Origin: Kocuria varians
GTDB lineage: Bacteria; Actinomycetota; Actinomycetes; Actinomycetales; Micrococcaceae
DNA length: 64,000 bases
Direction of reading: 5' to 3'
Assembly (NCBI RefSeq): GCF_006539885.1
Contig: NZ_BJNW01000005.1
Location: forward strand, 1-64,000
Below are positions 54,492 to 64,000 of this stretch, one piece after another (position 1 is the first letter of the stretch; the number at the start of each line of letters is the position of its first letter). Below the pieces are notes generated by a model that was not told the origin of the DNA, made no database searches, and saw nothing but the letters and a program-made list of their open reading frames with translations. The translations under genes were made by a program, and so were the position numbers.

Positions 54492-57371
54492 TCAGTGGGC
54501 CGCCTGGTGCCACGTGCGCCCGGTGCCCACGTTGACGTCCAGGGGCACGGTGAGGTCCGCGGCGCCGGCCATCTCGGTGCGCAGGATCTCCTCCACGGCG
54601 GCGGCCTCCCCGGGGGCGACCTCCACGATGAGTTCGTCGTGGACCTGCAGCAGCACGCGGGAGCGCATCGACCCCTCGCGCAGGGCGCGGTCCACGCCGA
54701 TCATGGCCTTCTTGATGATGTCTGCGGCCGAGCCCTGGATGGGCGCGTTCAGGGCCATGCGCTCGGCGGCCTGGCGGGCCTGCCGGTTGTCGCTCGTGAG
54801 CTCGGGGAGGTAGCGGCGGCGCCCGTCGATGGTCTCCGTGTAGCCCTTGGAACGGGCCTCCTCGACGACGCCGCGCAGGAAGTCCCGCACCCCGCCAAAG
54901 CGCTCGAAGTACCCGCTCATCATGGTGCGGGCCTCGTCCACCCCGATGTTCAGCTGCTGGGAGAGTCCGTAGGAGCTCAGCCCGTAGACCAGTCCGTAGC
55001 TCATGGCCTTGACCTTGGAGCGCATGGCCGGGGTGACGTCCTCCGGAGCGACGTCGAACACGCGCGAGCCCACGAAACGGTGCAGGTCCTCCCCCGCCCG
55101 GAACGCCTCGATGAGACCTTCGTCCCCGGAGAGGTGCGCCATGATGCGCATCTCGATCTGTGAGTAGTCCGCGGTCATCAGGCACTCGAACGGGCCCTGC
55201 GCGTCCTCCCCCACCACGAACACGTCGCGGATGCGCTGGCCCTGCTCGGTGCGCACCGGGATGTTCTGCAGGTTGGGTCCGGTGGAGGACAGCCGCCCCG
55301 TGGCCGCGACGGTCTGCTGGTACGTGGTGTGGATCCGGCCGTCCTCGGCAATGGCGTCCCGCAGGCCGGCCACGATCTGCTTGAGCTTGGAGTACTCGCG
55401 CCAGTTCATCAGGGCCACGAGGAACCGCGAGCCCTGCGTCTCCGGGTCCACCCGTCCGAGCAGGTCCGCGACCGCGGCGGCGTCCGTGGTGAAGCCGGTC
55501 TTGGTCTTCTTGGTCTTGGGCAGGCCGAGCTCGTCGAACATCACGGCCTGCAGCTGTTTGGTGGAGCCCAGATTGATCTCGTGGTCGAGCTGCGCCTGGG
55601 CGAGCTCGAAGGCCTGGTCGATGGGCTGCTGGAGATCTTCGAAGAGCTGGTCGATGCCGGGACGGTCGATGGCGATGCCCGCGTTCTCCATGCGGGCGAG
55701 GATCACCGCGAGCGGCATCTCGAGCTCGGTGAGCAGGGGCAGCTGACCGTCCGCCTCGAGCAGGCCCCGCAGGTGCTCGCTCAGCTGACGGCACGCGGCA
55801 CCCAGGGTCGCCTGGCGTACGAGCTCGGCGTCGCTGACACCGGACGGCTCACCGTCCGTGTCGAGGTCCAGTGCGGTCTGGCCCTGCTGCTCGGCCGCCG
55901 AATCCGCCTCGACCGTCGCGACCTCCACGTCCAGGTGCTGGGCGAGCTGGGCCTCCAGCTCGTAGGAGCGCAGCGCCGGGCGCACCAGGTACCCCGAGAG
56001 CTGGACGTCGTCCACGACGCCCGCGAGCTCGATGCCGCGCAGCAGCAGCCCGTGGTAGAGGTCCTTGAGCCCGTCCACGATCTTGGGCGCGGCGGGGTCC
56101 GCGAGCCATGCCTCCACCGCGCCGGAGAGGTCCTGGTCCGCCTCGACCAGGTCCACGGCGGCACCCGTGGCTCCGGTGAGCATCAGGCTCGTGACTTCCG
56201 TGCCGGACGGCGCCTTGGGTTCGACGGAGAGTCGGCGCACGACGACGGCGTCCCCCTCCTCGAGCGCTGCCGTCCAGGCCGCGAACTCCGCGGCGGTGCG
56301 CACCCGGGTGACGTCCGTGACCTCGGCCGGCGTGACGGCGTCGTCGTCCGCGGCGGCCGCACCGAAGGCGTCCAGCAGACGTCCGCGCAGCTGCGAGCCG
56401 AACTCGAGCTCGTCGAAGATGGCGGCCACGGTCTCCGGATCCGCGTGCGGCAGGGCGGCGTCCGTGAGGTCGATGTCGAGCGGGAGGTCCGTGAGCAGGC
56501 GGTTGAGCTTGCGGTTGCGGCGCACGAGGTCCTCGTTCTCGCGCAGCGCCTCACCCTTCTTGCCCGTGATCTTGTCCGCGTGCTCGAGCAGGGACTCCAC
56601 CGGGCCGTAGGCGGTGATCCACTTGGCGGCGAAGCCGGGGCCCACGCCGGGCACACCCGGCAGGTTGTCCGCCGTCTCCCCCGTGAGAGCGGCGAGGTCC
56701 GGGTAGTTCTGGGGCGCGACCTTGTACTTCTCGAAGACCGCCTCCGCGTCCATGCGGCGCAGGTCCGAGGGGGTGCGGCCCGGGTAGACCACCGTGACGT
56801 GGTCCGTGATCATCTGGAAGGCGTCGCGGTCCCCCGAGAACACGAGCACCTCGAAGTCCTCCGCGGCCGCCGTGGTGGCGAGCGTGGCCAGGACGTCGTC
56901 CGCCTCGTGGCCCTCGCTCGTGACGATGGGAATGCCCACCGCCTCCAGGATGCGCTGGATGTTGGGGACCTGGCCGTGGAACTCCTCCGGGGTCTCGTCG
57001 CGGCCGCCCTTGTACTCCCCGTACTCCTGGGAGCGCAGCGTGGGGCCCTCGAGGTCGAAGGAAACCACCAGGTGGGTGGGCTTCTCCTCGCGCAGGAGCT
57101 TGACCATGGTGTTCACGAAGCCGTAGACACCCTCGGTGTGCACGCCCTCGGAGGTGACGAACCCGGGACCGCCACCGTACTCGGCGGCGCGGGAGAGCGC
57201 GAAGAAGGCGCGGAACGCCAGGGAGTGGCCGTCGATCAGCAGCAGCCGCTTCTCCGGCCGGGAGACGGGCACGGGCAGCGGCACCTCCCGCGGGGAGTCG
57301 GTCTTCTCGCCGATCACCACCGTGCGGGTCGCGGGCTGGTCCTGGGCGGCCTTGTCCTTCGTCTCAGTCAC
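54492..57371 (-). CDS. polA: DNA polymerase I
   Basis: PolA (959 aa) fills gaps in repair and replaces RNA primers. The N-terminal 5'-3' exonuclease starts with LLLIDGHSLAFRAFFAL and contains GHEADDVLATLA and LTGETADNLPGVPGVGP. The polymerase domain has motif A (CLMTADYSQIEMRIMAHLS), motif B (KVKAMSYGLVYGLSSYG) and motif C (VHDELIVEV). The central proofreading domain lacks the DTET metal motif, so 3'-5' exonuclease is probably absent, as in other Actinobacteria. The GTG start has a TAGGAT box six bases upstream and no ribosome site. It works with UvrA, UvrB and UvrC, all encoded in this window. Confidence 0.97.
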   Translation of the reverse strand: MTETKDKAAQDQPATRTVVIGEKTDSPREVPLPVPVSRPEKRLLLIDGHSLAFRAFFALSRAAEYGGGPGFVTSEGVHTEGVYGFVNTMVKLLREEKPTHLVVSFDLEGPTLRSQEYGEYKGGRDETPEEFHGQVPNIQRILEAVGIPIVTSEGHEADDVLATLATTAAAEDFEVLVFSGDRDAFQMITDHVTVVYPGRTPSDLRRMDAEAVFEKYKVAPQNYPDLAALTGETADNLPGVPGVGPGFAAKWITAYGPVESLLEHADKITGKKGEALRENEDLVRRNRKLNRLLTDLPLDIDLTDAALPHADPETVAAIFDELEFGSQLRGRLLDAFGAAAADDDAVTPAEVTDVTRVRTAAEFAAWTAALEEGDAVVVRRLSVEPKAPSGTEVTSLMLTGATGAAVDLVEADQDLSGAVEAWLADPAAPKIVDGLKDLYHGLLLRGIELAGVVDDVQLSGYLVRPALRSYELEAQLAQHLDVEVATVEADSAAEQQGQTALDLDTDGEPSGVSDAELVRQATLGAACRQLSEHLRGLLEADGQLPLLTELEMPLAVILARMENAGIAIDRPGIDQLFEDLQQPIDQAFELAQAQLDHEINLGSTKQLQAVMFDELGLPKTKKTKTGFTTDAAAVADLLGRVDPETQGSRFLVALMNWREYSKLKQIVAGLRDAIAEDGRIHTTYQQTVAATGRLSSTGPNLQNIPVRTEQGQRIRDVFVVGEDAQGPFECLMTADYSQIEMRIMAHLSGDEGLIEAFRAGEDLHRFVGSRVFDVAPEDVTPAMRSKVKAMSYGLVYGLSSYGLSQQLNIGVDEARTMMSGYFERFGGVRDFLRGVVEEARSKGYTETIDGRRRYLPELTSDNRQARQAAERMALNAPIQGSAADIIKKAMIGVDRALREGSMRSRVLLQVHDELIVEVAPGEAAAVEEILRTEMAGAADLTVPLDVNVGTGRTWHQAAH

Positions 57372-57377
57372 ACGACC

Positions 57378-57383
57378 ATCCTA
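57378..57383 (-). promoter_or_regulatory. -10 box of a leaderless promoter (polA)
   Basis: TAGGAT on the minus strand ends six bases before the polA GTG. Same arrangement as at uvrA and uvrB. Confidence 0.6.
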
Positions 57384-57422
57384 GGGCCAGGCTCCGACGC
57401 CCCGGGGCGCAGGGCCGGGCGG

Positions 57423-58088
57423 TCAGGCCACCTGGCTGATGATCGCCTCGGCCACCTCGCGCATGGACAGCCGGCGATCCATGGAGGTCTTCTGGATCCA
57501 GCGGAACGCCTCCGGCTCGGAAAGGCCCATCTTGGTCTGGAGCAGGGACTTGGCGCGCTCCACGAGCTTGCGCGTGGCGAACTGCTCCTTCATGTCCACG
57601 ACCTCGTTCTCGAGCGCGGCGATCTCCTCGAAGCGGGACATCGCGATCTCGATGGCGGGCACCACGTCCTCGACCGTGAAAGGCTTGACCACGTAGGCCA
57701 TGGCCCCGGCCTCGCGGGCGCGCTCCACGAGCTCGCGCTGGCTGAACGCCGTGAGCAGGACGACGGGCGCGATCCGCTGGCCCGCGATCTGCTCCGCCGC
57801 TGTGATGCCGTCCATCACGGGCATCTTCACGTCCATGAGCACCACGTCCGGGCGGTGCTCCGCGGTCAGGGCCACGGCCTGCTCGCCGTTCTCCGCCTGC
57901 GCCACCACGCGGTAGCCGGCGTCCTGGAGCATCTCGACGATGTCCATGCGGATCAGCGCCTCGTCCTCCGCCACCACCACGGTGCGGGTCTCGCCGGCGC
58001 CGGGCGCGGCAACGGTGTCCTCCTGCGAGGCTTCCGCCGGGACGGGCTCGGGCGCGGCGTTGTCCGGGGTGCTGGGTGAATCCGTCAC
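57423..58088 (-). CDS. pdtaR: ANTAR-domain response regulator (PdtaR-like)
   Basis: The 221-residue protein has a receiver domain (about 36-150) with the phosphoacceptor Asp86 in VVLMDVKMPVMDG, the switch Thr113 in LLTAF and Lys135 in VVKPF, and a C-terminal ANTAR RNA-binding domain (about 158-219: KLVERAKSLLQTKMGLSEPE). PdtaR-type proteins pair with a PdtaS histidine kinase and bind paired-hairpin terminators in mRNA. No kinase gene adjoins it here. The GTG has GAGGAG five bases upstream. A Pro/Ala-rich 34-residue N-terminal extension precedes the receiver. It lies immediately upstream of polA. Confidence 0.92.
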   Translation of the reverse strand: MTDSPSTPDNAAPEPVPAEASQEDTVAAPGAGETRTVVVAEDEALIRMDIVEMLQDAGYRVVAQAENGEQAVALTAEHRPDVVLMDVKMPVMDGITAAEQIAGQRIAPVVLLTAFSQRELVERAREAGAMAYVVKPFTVEDVVPAIEIAMSRFEEIAALENEVVDMKEQFATRKLVERAKSLLQTKMGLSEPEAFRWIQKTSMDRRLSMREVAEAIISQVA

Positions 58089-58353
58089 GGGATCTCCTCG
58101 GTTCGGGGTCGGACGTCCGTCACGGGCGGACGCGGTACGGCGGTGCAGACGACATGTGGACGACGACGCCGCACGGCACGGGTCCTCACGGTCGGGGCCC
58201 GTGGGCGCGCCGCCCGGTGTCCCGCGCAGCCGTTCTTACGGCCTCTGCGGGGGCCTCCGGGGCGTCGTCGCAACGGTCTCCAGCCTAGTCCCATCATGTA
58301 TGCTGTGAGCCGCGCCAGCGGGGTGCCTCCGGTGAGAGGCCCACCACTGACCG

Positions 58354-58435
58354 GCCCAAGTGGCGGAATTGGCAGACGCGCCGCACTCAAAATGCGGTAT
58401 GGAGACATGTGTGGGTTCGAGTCCCACCTTGGGCA
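58354..58435 (+). tRNA. tRNA-Leu (anticodon CAA)
   Basis: The acceptor arms GCCCAAG and CTTGGGC pair perfectly. The anticodon stem CCGCA/TGCGG holds the loop CTCAAAA with anticodon CAA (58388-58390), reading UUG. A class II variable arm and GGGTTCGAGTCCC T-arm are present, giving 82 nt. The 3' CCA is not encoded. A terminator follows. Confidence 0.95.
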
Positions 58436-58465
58436 CCGCAACGCTCCCGGTGGGAGCAGCACAGG

Positions 58466-58494
58466 AACGGCCTCGTTGACGCGGGGCCGTTTTT
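58466..58494 (+). terminator. Intrinsic terminator after tRNA-Leu
   Basis: AACGGCC pairs with GGCCGTT and is followed by a run of five Ts, one of the few terminators here with a U-tract. Confidence 0.75.
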
Positions 58495-58616
58495 CGTTGC
58501 CACCGTGCCGCCCGTAAGGACCCCGGGCCATGAGCAGTGCCCCGTGAGCCACGTACGCGGACCCCGGCCGCCAAGGCGCCAGGCCTCACTCGCCGCACGC
58601 CACGGGTTCGACGCCC

Positions 58617-58634
58617 GTCACGACACGTTGTGAC
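58617..58634. other. GTCAC...GTGAC inverted repeat
   Basis: GTCACGACACGTTGTGAC has 5-bp arms around an 8-nt centre and lies about 33 nt upstream of the -35 box of the next gene. It could bind a regulator; there is no direct support. Confidence 0.3.
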
Positions 58635-58666
58635 GTAGAACGCAGTCAGTGGCCCTCCCCGGTAGG

Positions 58667-58695
58667 TTGGTGCGCACGCACTCATTTGCTATCGC
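58667..58695 (+). promoter_or_regulatory. Predicted promoter of the MmpS-like gene
   Basis: TTGGTG (58667-58672) and TATCGC (58690-58695) are 17 nt apart, giving a predicted leader of about 34 nt before the ATG at 58736. Confidence 0.4.
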
Positions 58696-58735
58696 AAGAG
58701 CGATCCGTCACGCAGACCACAGCAGGGAGAACACC

Positions 58736-59304
58736 ATGAGCACCCCCACCAACGGACCCGCCCCGAGGGGCAGCCCGGGAACCACCGCCCCCAGGACGGC
58801 CAGCCCTACGGGCAGCAGGGCCATCCGCAGCAGGGCTACTACCAGGAACCGCCGAAGAAGAAGCGGAAGAAGTGGCCGTGGATCGTGGGCATCATCGTGG
58901 TGGTCGTCCTCCTGCTCTTCGCCGGGTGCGTCACCCTCATCGGCGGCGCCGCGAAGACCGTGAACGACTCCATCCAGTCCAGCGCCGCGACCAGCTCCGC
59001 GGACAGCAACAGCAGCGCGGGCTCGGCGGACGGCAAGGACCAGCTGAAGCTCGACGCCACCGCTTCGGAGTCGGCCTCCGTCTCCTACGGTGCCGGCGGC
59101 TCCATGAGCACCGCCGACATGACCACCACGTGGACCGAGACCGTGACCGCCAAGACCACGGACTTCTACTCGGTGACGGTGCAGGACAAGTCCGGCGCGT
59201 CCGACGCAAAGGTCAGCTGCACGCTCACGCGCGACGGCAAGAAGACGAAGGAGAACAGCGCCACCGGCGCCTACTCCATCGCCACCTGCTCGGACACGCC
59301 GTAG
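58736..59304 (+). CDS. MmpS-like membrane-anchored protein, apparently frameshifted near its start
   Basis: The ATG at 58736 has GGGAG six bases upstream and begins MSTPTNGPAP, but that frame then turns into an Arg/Ser-rich sequence. The frame one base over reads EGQPGNHRPQDGQPYGQQGH, then a Lys/Arg-rich KKKRKKWPW stop-transfer, a membrane helix GIIVVVVLLLFAGCVTLI, and an exported domain of about 110 residues ending GAYSIATCSDTP. Restoring one C in the CCCC run at 58761-58764 joins both parts. The exported domain, with its two cysteines, resembles the MmpS family. Either the gene has a frameshift or the sequence has a one-base error. Function unknown. Confidence 0.7.
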
Positions 59305-59411
59305 GCACCACGGCGCAAGGCACGCATCAGGGCGGGGCCGGATTCGTCCCGGGCCCCACCTGATCTGCCCACCGCCACCACAACCTGGTTGAACGCACGT
59401 TCCACCAGCGA

Positions 59412-59441
59412 CGAACGGCCCCGTGGGAACGGGGCCGTTCG
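59412..59441. terminator. Perfect 13-bp hairpin after the MmpS-like gene
   Basis: CGAACGGCCCCGT and ACGGGGCCGTTCG pair perfectly around a GGGA loop, about 107 nt past the stop codon. Confidence 0.7.
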
Positions 59442-59502
59442 CATGTCCGCACCGTTTCGCACCGTCGCGCCCGCGGGCACCGGCGCGCGGGCCCCGGACA
59501 TG

Positions 59503-59563
59503 GAACGACGACGGCGCGGGGCTGCGGATCTGCTCGATCCACGGCCCCGCGCCGTCGTCGTTC
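59503..59563. terminator. 61-nt hairpin with 20-bp perfect arms between convergent genes
   Basis: Arms 59503-59522 and 59544-59563 are perfectly complementary over 20 bases (GAACGACGACGGCGCGGGGC on the left). The 21-nt centre contains a further GGATC/GATCC stem, so nearly the whole element can pair. It lies 56 nt beyond the pyk stop and probably terminates pyk transcription. Confidence 0.75.
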
Positions 59564-59618
59564 ACTCAGCGTGTCGCCGGGCAGTGCTCACCGCGCGGCG
59601 CGCCGATCACGGCTCGCG

Positions 59619-61115
59619 CTAGGACGCGGAGCCGTGCAGCTCCCCGCCGCCCCAGGGGCGAACCTCCTCGTGGCGCTCACGCTGGGGCGCCTCGCCGGCG
59701 TCCTGCAGGTCGCCCACGCGGTGGACCTTGACCAGGTTGGTGGACCCGGCGTGTCCGGGAGGAGACCCGGCGCAGATGACGACCATGTCCTCGGTGCTCG
59801 CGAGCTCGTGCTCGAGCAGGTAGTGGTCCACCTGGCGGGTCATGTCGTCCGTGTGCTCCACGCGCTCCACGCGGATGGGCTGCACGCCCCACAGCAGCTG
59901 CAGCCAGGACTGCACGCTGCGCTCCGGGGTGAAGGCGAGGATCGGGCGGTCCGGGCGCAGGCGGGAGAGCCTGCGGGCGGAGTCGCCGGACTGGGTGAAC
60001 GTGCAGATGTAGCTCACGTCCAGCTGCCGGGCGATGGTCACCGCGGCGAGGGTGATCGCACCGCCGCGCGTGCGGGGCTCGGTGCCCAGCGGCGGCATGC
60101 GGTCCATGCCCTGGGTCTCGGTGGCCACGATGATGTTCGACATGGTCTCGAGCGTCTTGATGGGGTACTTGCCCACCGAGGTCTCGCCCGAGAGCATCAC
60201 GGCGTCCGCGCCGTCGAGCACGGCGTTCGCGCAGTCCGAGGCCTCCGCGCGCGTGGGGCGCGGGTTGTCGATCATGGACTCGAGCACCTGGGTGGCCACG
60301 ATCACGGGCTTGGCCCAGCGGCGGGCGAGCTCGATCGCGCGCTTCTGCACGATCGGCACGGCCTCCAGCGGCAGCTCGACGCCCAGGTCACCGCGGGCGA
60401 CCATGATGCCGTCGAACGCGTCGATGATCTCGTGCAGGGCGTCCACGGCCTGCGGCTTCTCGATCTTGGCGATCACGGGGAGCTTGCGCCCCTCCTCGGC
60501 CATGATCTCGTGCACGCGCTCGATGTCCTTGGCGTCGCGCACGAAGGACAGCGCGATGATGTCCACGCCGCGCTGCAGCGCCCAGCGCAGGTCCGCCTCG
60601 TCCTTCTCGCTCAGGGCGGGCACGTTGACGGCCACGCCCGGCAGGTTGATGCCCTTGTGGTCCGAGACGGTGCCCGGGACCACGACCTCCGTGGTGACGT
60701 CCGTGTCCGAGACGGCGGTGGCGCGCAGGGCGACCTTGCCGTCGTCGATCAGCAGCGGATCGCCCACGCTCACGTCACCGGGCAGGCCCTTGTGCGTGGT
60801 GGAGCAGATGTCCTTGGTGCCGGGGATGTCCCGCACGGTGATCGTGAACGTGTCCCCGACCGCGAGGTCGTGGGGGCCGTCCGCGAAGTTGCCGAGGCGG
60901 ATCTTGGGACCCTGCAGGTCCGCGAGGATGGCCACGGTGGTGTCCAGCTCCTCGCTCGCGCGCCGCAGGTTCTCGTAGGACGCGTTGTGGACCTCGTGGT
61001 CGCCGTGGCTCATGTTCAGGCGAGCCACGTTCATCCCCGCCTGGATCGCTCGGGTGATGTTCTCGTACGAGGAAATGGCGGGGCCGATGGTGGCTACGAT
61101 CTTCGCTCGACGCAT
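59619..61115 (-). CDS. pyk: Pyruvate kinase
   Basis: Pyk (498 aa) makes pyruvate and ATP from phosphoenolpyruvate. The start MRRAKIVATIGPA, the catalytic lysine region VIAKIEKPQAV, the metal-binding GIMVARGDLGVELPLEAV and the TRAEASDCANAVLDGADAVM segment are typical. A C-terminal tail of about 20 residues (RERHEEVRPWGGGELHG) extends past the usual end. AAAGGGAG lies seven bases before the ATG. It faces the MmpS-like gene across two large hairpins and lies downstream of gltD on the same strand, with a separate promoter. Confidence 0.96.
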   Translation of the reverse strand: MRRAKIVATIGPAISSYENITRAIQAGMNVARLNMSHGDHEVHNASYENLRRASEELDTTVAILADLQGPKIRLGNFADGPHDLAVGDTFTITVRDIPGTKDICSTTHKGLPGDVSVGDPLLIDDGKVALRATAVSDTDVTTEVVVPGTVSDHKGINLPGVAVNVPALSEKDEADLRWALQRGVDIIALSFVRDAKDIERVHEIMAEEGRKLPVIAKIEKPQAVDALHEIIDAFDGIMVARGDLGVELPLEAVPIVQKRAIELARRWAKPVIVATQVLESMIDNPRPTRAEASDCANAVLDGADAVMLSGETSVGKYPIKTLETMSNIIVATETQGMDRMPPLGTEPRTRGGAITLAAVTIARQLDVSYICTFTQSGDSARRLSRLRPDRPILAFTPERSVQSWLQLLWGVQPIRVERVEHTDDMTRQVDHYLLEHELASTEDMVVICAGSPPGHAGSTNLVKVHRVGDLQDAGEAPQRERHEEVRPWGGGELHGSAS

Positions 61116-61222
61116 GGGGTGACTCCCTTTCGATTGGCGGATGGTCTGCACACACGGCAAAGCGGCCGGGCCGGGCAACGAAGTGCTGCATGGCCGCGGC
61201 CGCTCCGCCGATGTCTGCCTCC

Positions 61223-61228
61223 ACCTTA
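61223..61228 (-). promoter_or_regulatory. Possible -10 box for pyk
   Basis: TAAGGT on the minus strand predicts a leader of about 100 nt. The -35 region (TATCCA) is weak. The same hexamer serves as the candidate -10 of tkt. Confidence 0.35.
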
Positions 61229-61283
61229 GCAACGTGCACCGTGAATGGATACGACCTCGTTCACGCCACGGCGTCCCGTGGAT

Positions 61284-61297
61284 CACGTCCGGACGTG
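61284..61297. other. 14-bp perfect palindrome upstream of pyk
   Basis: CACGTCCGGACGTG has no loop and so suits a dimeric DNA-binding protein rather than an RNA hairpin. It lies between the gltD stop and the pyk promoter. Confidence 0.4.
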
Positions 61298-61322
61298 CTC
61301 GGACAATCGTCCAGACGTTCGG

Positions 61323-62781
61323 TCAGACACTCAGGTCGATCGCGCGCTCCGACGGCTCCACGGGCTCGGGCAGCCGGGTCTGACCGGTGAGGTGGCGCTC
61401 CACGTGCGCCGCGCACGCCCGGCCCTCCGCGATGGCCCACACCACCAGGGACTGCCCGCGCCCGGCGTCGCCGCACGAGAACACGCCGTCCACGGCGGTC
61501 ATGTAGGTCTCGTCCCGCGCCACGTTGCTGCGCCGGTCCAGGGACACGGGCAGCTGGTCGGTGAGCTCCTCCGACTCGTTGCCGGTGAAGCCCAGGGCCA
61601 GGAAGACGAGGTCCGCCGGGAGCACCTTCTCCGTGCCGGGCTTCGGCACGCGGGAGCCGTCCTCGCGGTACTCGGTCTCGGCGACCCGCAGACCGGTCAG
61701 CACGCCGTCGTCGTTGCCCACGAACTCCACGGTGGAGGCGAGGTACGTGCGCTCCCCGCCCTCCTCGTGGGACGTGGAGACCTCGAAGACCCGCGGCATC
61801 ATGGGCCACGGCTCCTCGTCCGCGCGGTCCGCCGGCGGCTTGCGGCCGATGGCCAGGGACGTCACCGACGCCGCGCCCTGCCGCAGCGCGGTGCCGATGC
61901 AGTCGGAGCCCGTGTCACCGCCGCCCAGGACGATGACGTTCTTGCCCTTGGCGTCGATCAGGTCCGGAACCTCCTGGCCGGCCACGTGCTTGTTGGAGCG
62001 CACCAGGTAGTCCATCGCGTAGTGGATGCCGTCCAGCTGCCGGCCGGGGATGTCCAGGTCGCGCGGGCGGGTGGCACCGGTGGCGACGATCACGGCGTCG
62101 TAGCGGCGGCGCAGCGCGTCCCACGTGATGTCCTGGCCGATCTCCACGCCGGGGCGGAACTTGGTGCCCTCCTGGCGCATGATCTCCAGGCGGCGCTCCA
62201 GCACCGACTTCTCGAGCTTGAAGTCCGGGATGCCGTAGCGCAGCAGCCCGCCGATGCTGTCGTCGCGCTCGTACACGGCCACGGTGAAGCCCGCCTGCGT
62301 GAGCTGCTGCGCCGCGGCGAGACCCGCCGGACCGGAGCCCACGACCGCGATGGTCTTGCCCACGAGCCGCTGCGGGATGTACGGCTTGATGAGCTCGTCC
62401 TCGAACGCCTTCTCGCCGATCGCGTACTCGACCTGCTTGATGGTCACGGCCGGCTGGTTGATGCCCAGCACGCACGAGGACTCGCACGGCGCCGGGCACA
62501 CCCGCCCGGTGAACTCCGGGAAGTTGTTGGTGGCGTGCATGCGCTCGGACGCCTCGTCCCACTGCTCGCGCCACACGAGGTCGTTCCACTCCGGGATCAG
62601 GTTGCCCAGCGGGCAGCCCTGGTGGCAGAACGGCACGCCGCAGTCCATGCACCGGCCGGCCTGCTCGTTGATCGTGCCGTCCTCCTGCCGCTGCTGGACC
62701 TCCTTCCAGTCCATGAGTCGCACGGGAACGGGTCGCTTGGGGCGGTCCTCACGCGTGCGGACCTTGAGAAAACCACGGGGA

Positions 62782-62789
<8 letters not shown>
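61323..62789 (-). CDS. gltD: Glutamate synthase small subunit
   Basis: GltD (488 aa) passes electrons from NADPH through FAD and 4Fe-4S clusters to the large subunit, for glutamate synthesis from glutamine and 2-oxoglutarate. Cluster cysteines are in CMDCGVPFCHQGCPLGN (near residue 47) and CPAPCESSCVLG. The FAD site is IAVVGSGPAGLAAAQQL, the NADPH site is VIVLGGGDTGSDCIGTAL, and VDGVFSCGDAGRGQSLVVWA closes the FAD domain. GTG start with GGAGG nine bases upstream; it overlaps gltB by 8 nt, so the two are made together. Confidence 0.96.

Positions 62790-64000
<1,211 letters not shown>

Overview
The window is high-GC DNA of a Gram-positive actinobacterium. Gene content and order point to the order Micrococcales, and Kocuria or a close relative in the Micrococcaceae is my best guess; this is inferred from gene order and protein flavour, without a database search. 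Nearly all of the sequence is coding. GTG starts are common, adjacent genes often overlap by 4 nt, and no intergenic stretch exceeds 300 nt. I see no insertion sequence, prophage, CRISPR array or plasmid gene. It reads as conserved core chromosome with a few unusual elements.

Region 1 (0-12 kb): an FMN-dependent lactate dehydrogenase, then the iron-sulfur assembly operon sufR-sufB-sufD-sufC-sufT on the minus strand, without sufS or sufU. Divergent to it lie an ABC exporter pair and haem A synthase (ctaA). A dihydrodipicolinate-synthase-family gene behind a DtxR-like box and haem O synthase (ctaB) follow. Region 2 (12-24.5 kb): central carbon metabolism. The plus strand carries tkt-tal-pgi-zwf-opcA-pgl (pentose phosphate pathway). 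It faces the minus-strand cluster gap-pgk-tpiA-secG (lower glycolysis plus a translocase subunit) across a strong terminator. Region 3 (24.5-36.3 kb): a long minus-strand run comprising an MFS exporter, uvrA, an HAD phosphatase, an acyltransferase, uvrC, rapZ, yvcK and whiA.

Region 4 (36.5-42.1 kb, plus strand): a metallo-beta-lactamase-fold hydrolase, a bile-acid:sodium-symporter-family protein, a Ski2-like helicase with a DUF3516-type C-terminus, and a two-gene unit of a SatD-like HTH protein and a small membrane protein behind a repeated ATGCAT motif. Region 5 (42-58 kb, mostly minus): two tandem TerC paralogues, uvrB, coaE, a BCCT-family transporter fused to a second CoaE-like domain, rpsA, an Eis-like acetyltransferase, polA and a PdtaR-like ANTAR regulator; a YigZ-family gene lies on the plus strand. 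Region 6 (58-64 kb): tRNA-Leu(CAA), an MmpS-like membrane protein with an apparent one-base frameshift, pyk, gltD and the 3' part of gltB, which runs off the window.

Two signals stand out. One is the BCCT transporter / CoaE-like fusion, whose reading frame overlaps the true coaE. The other is a set of seven genes (an ABC ATPase, uvrA, uvrB, polA, the helicase, the hydrolase and yigZ) in which a TANNNT -10 box sits 6 or 7 nt before the start codon, which predicts leaderless mRNAs. Large perfect hairpins separate several genes of the tkt and gap clusters. Start codons were chosen from visible Shine-Dalgarno sequences or -10 boxes. Functions rest on recognised family motifs, not on searches.
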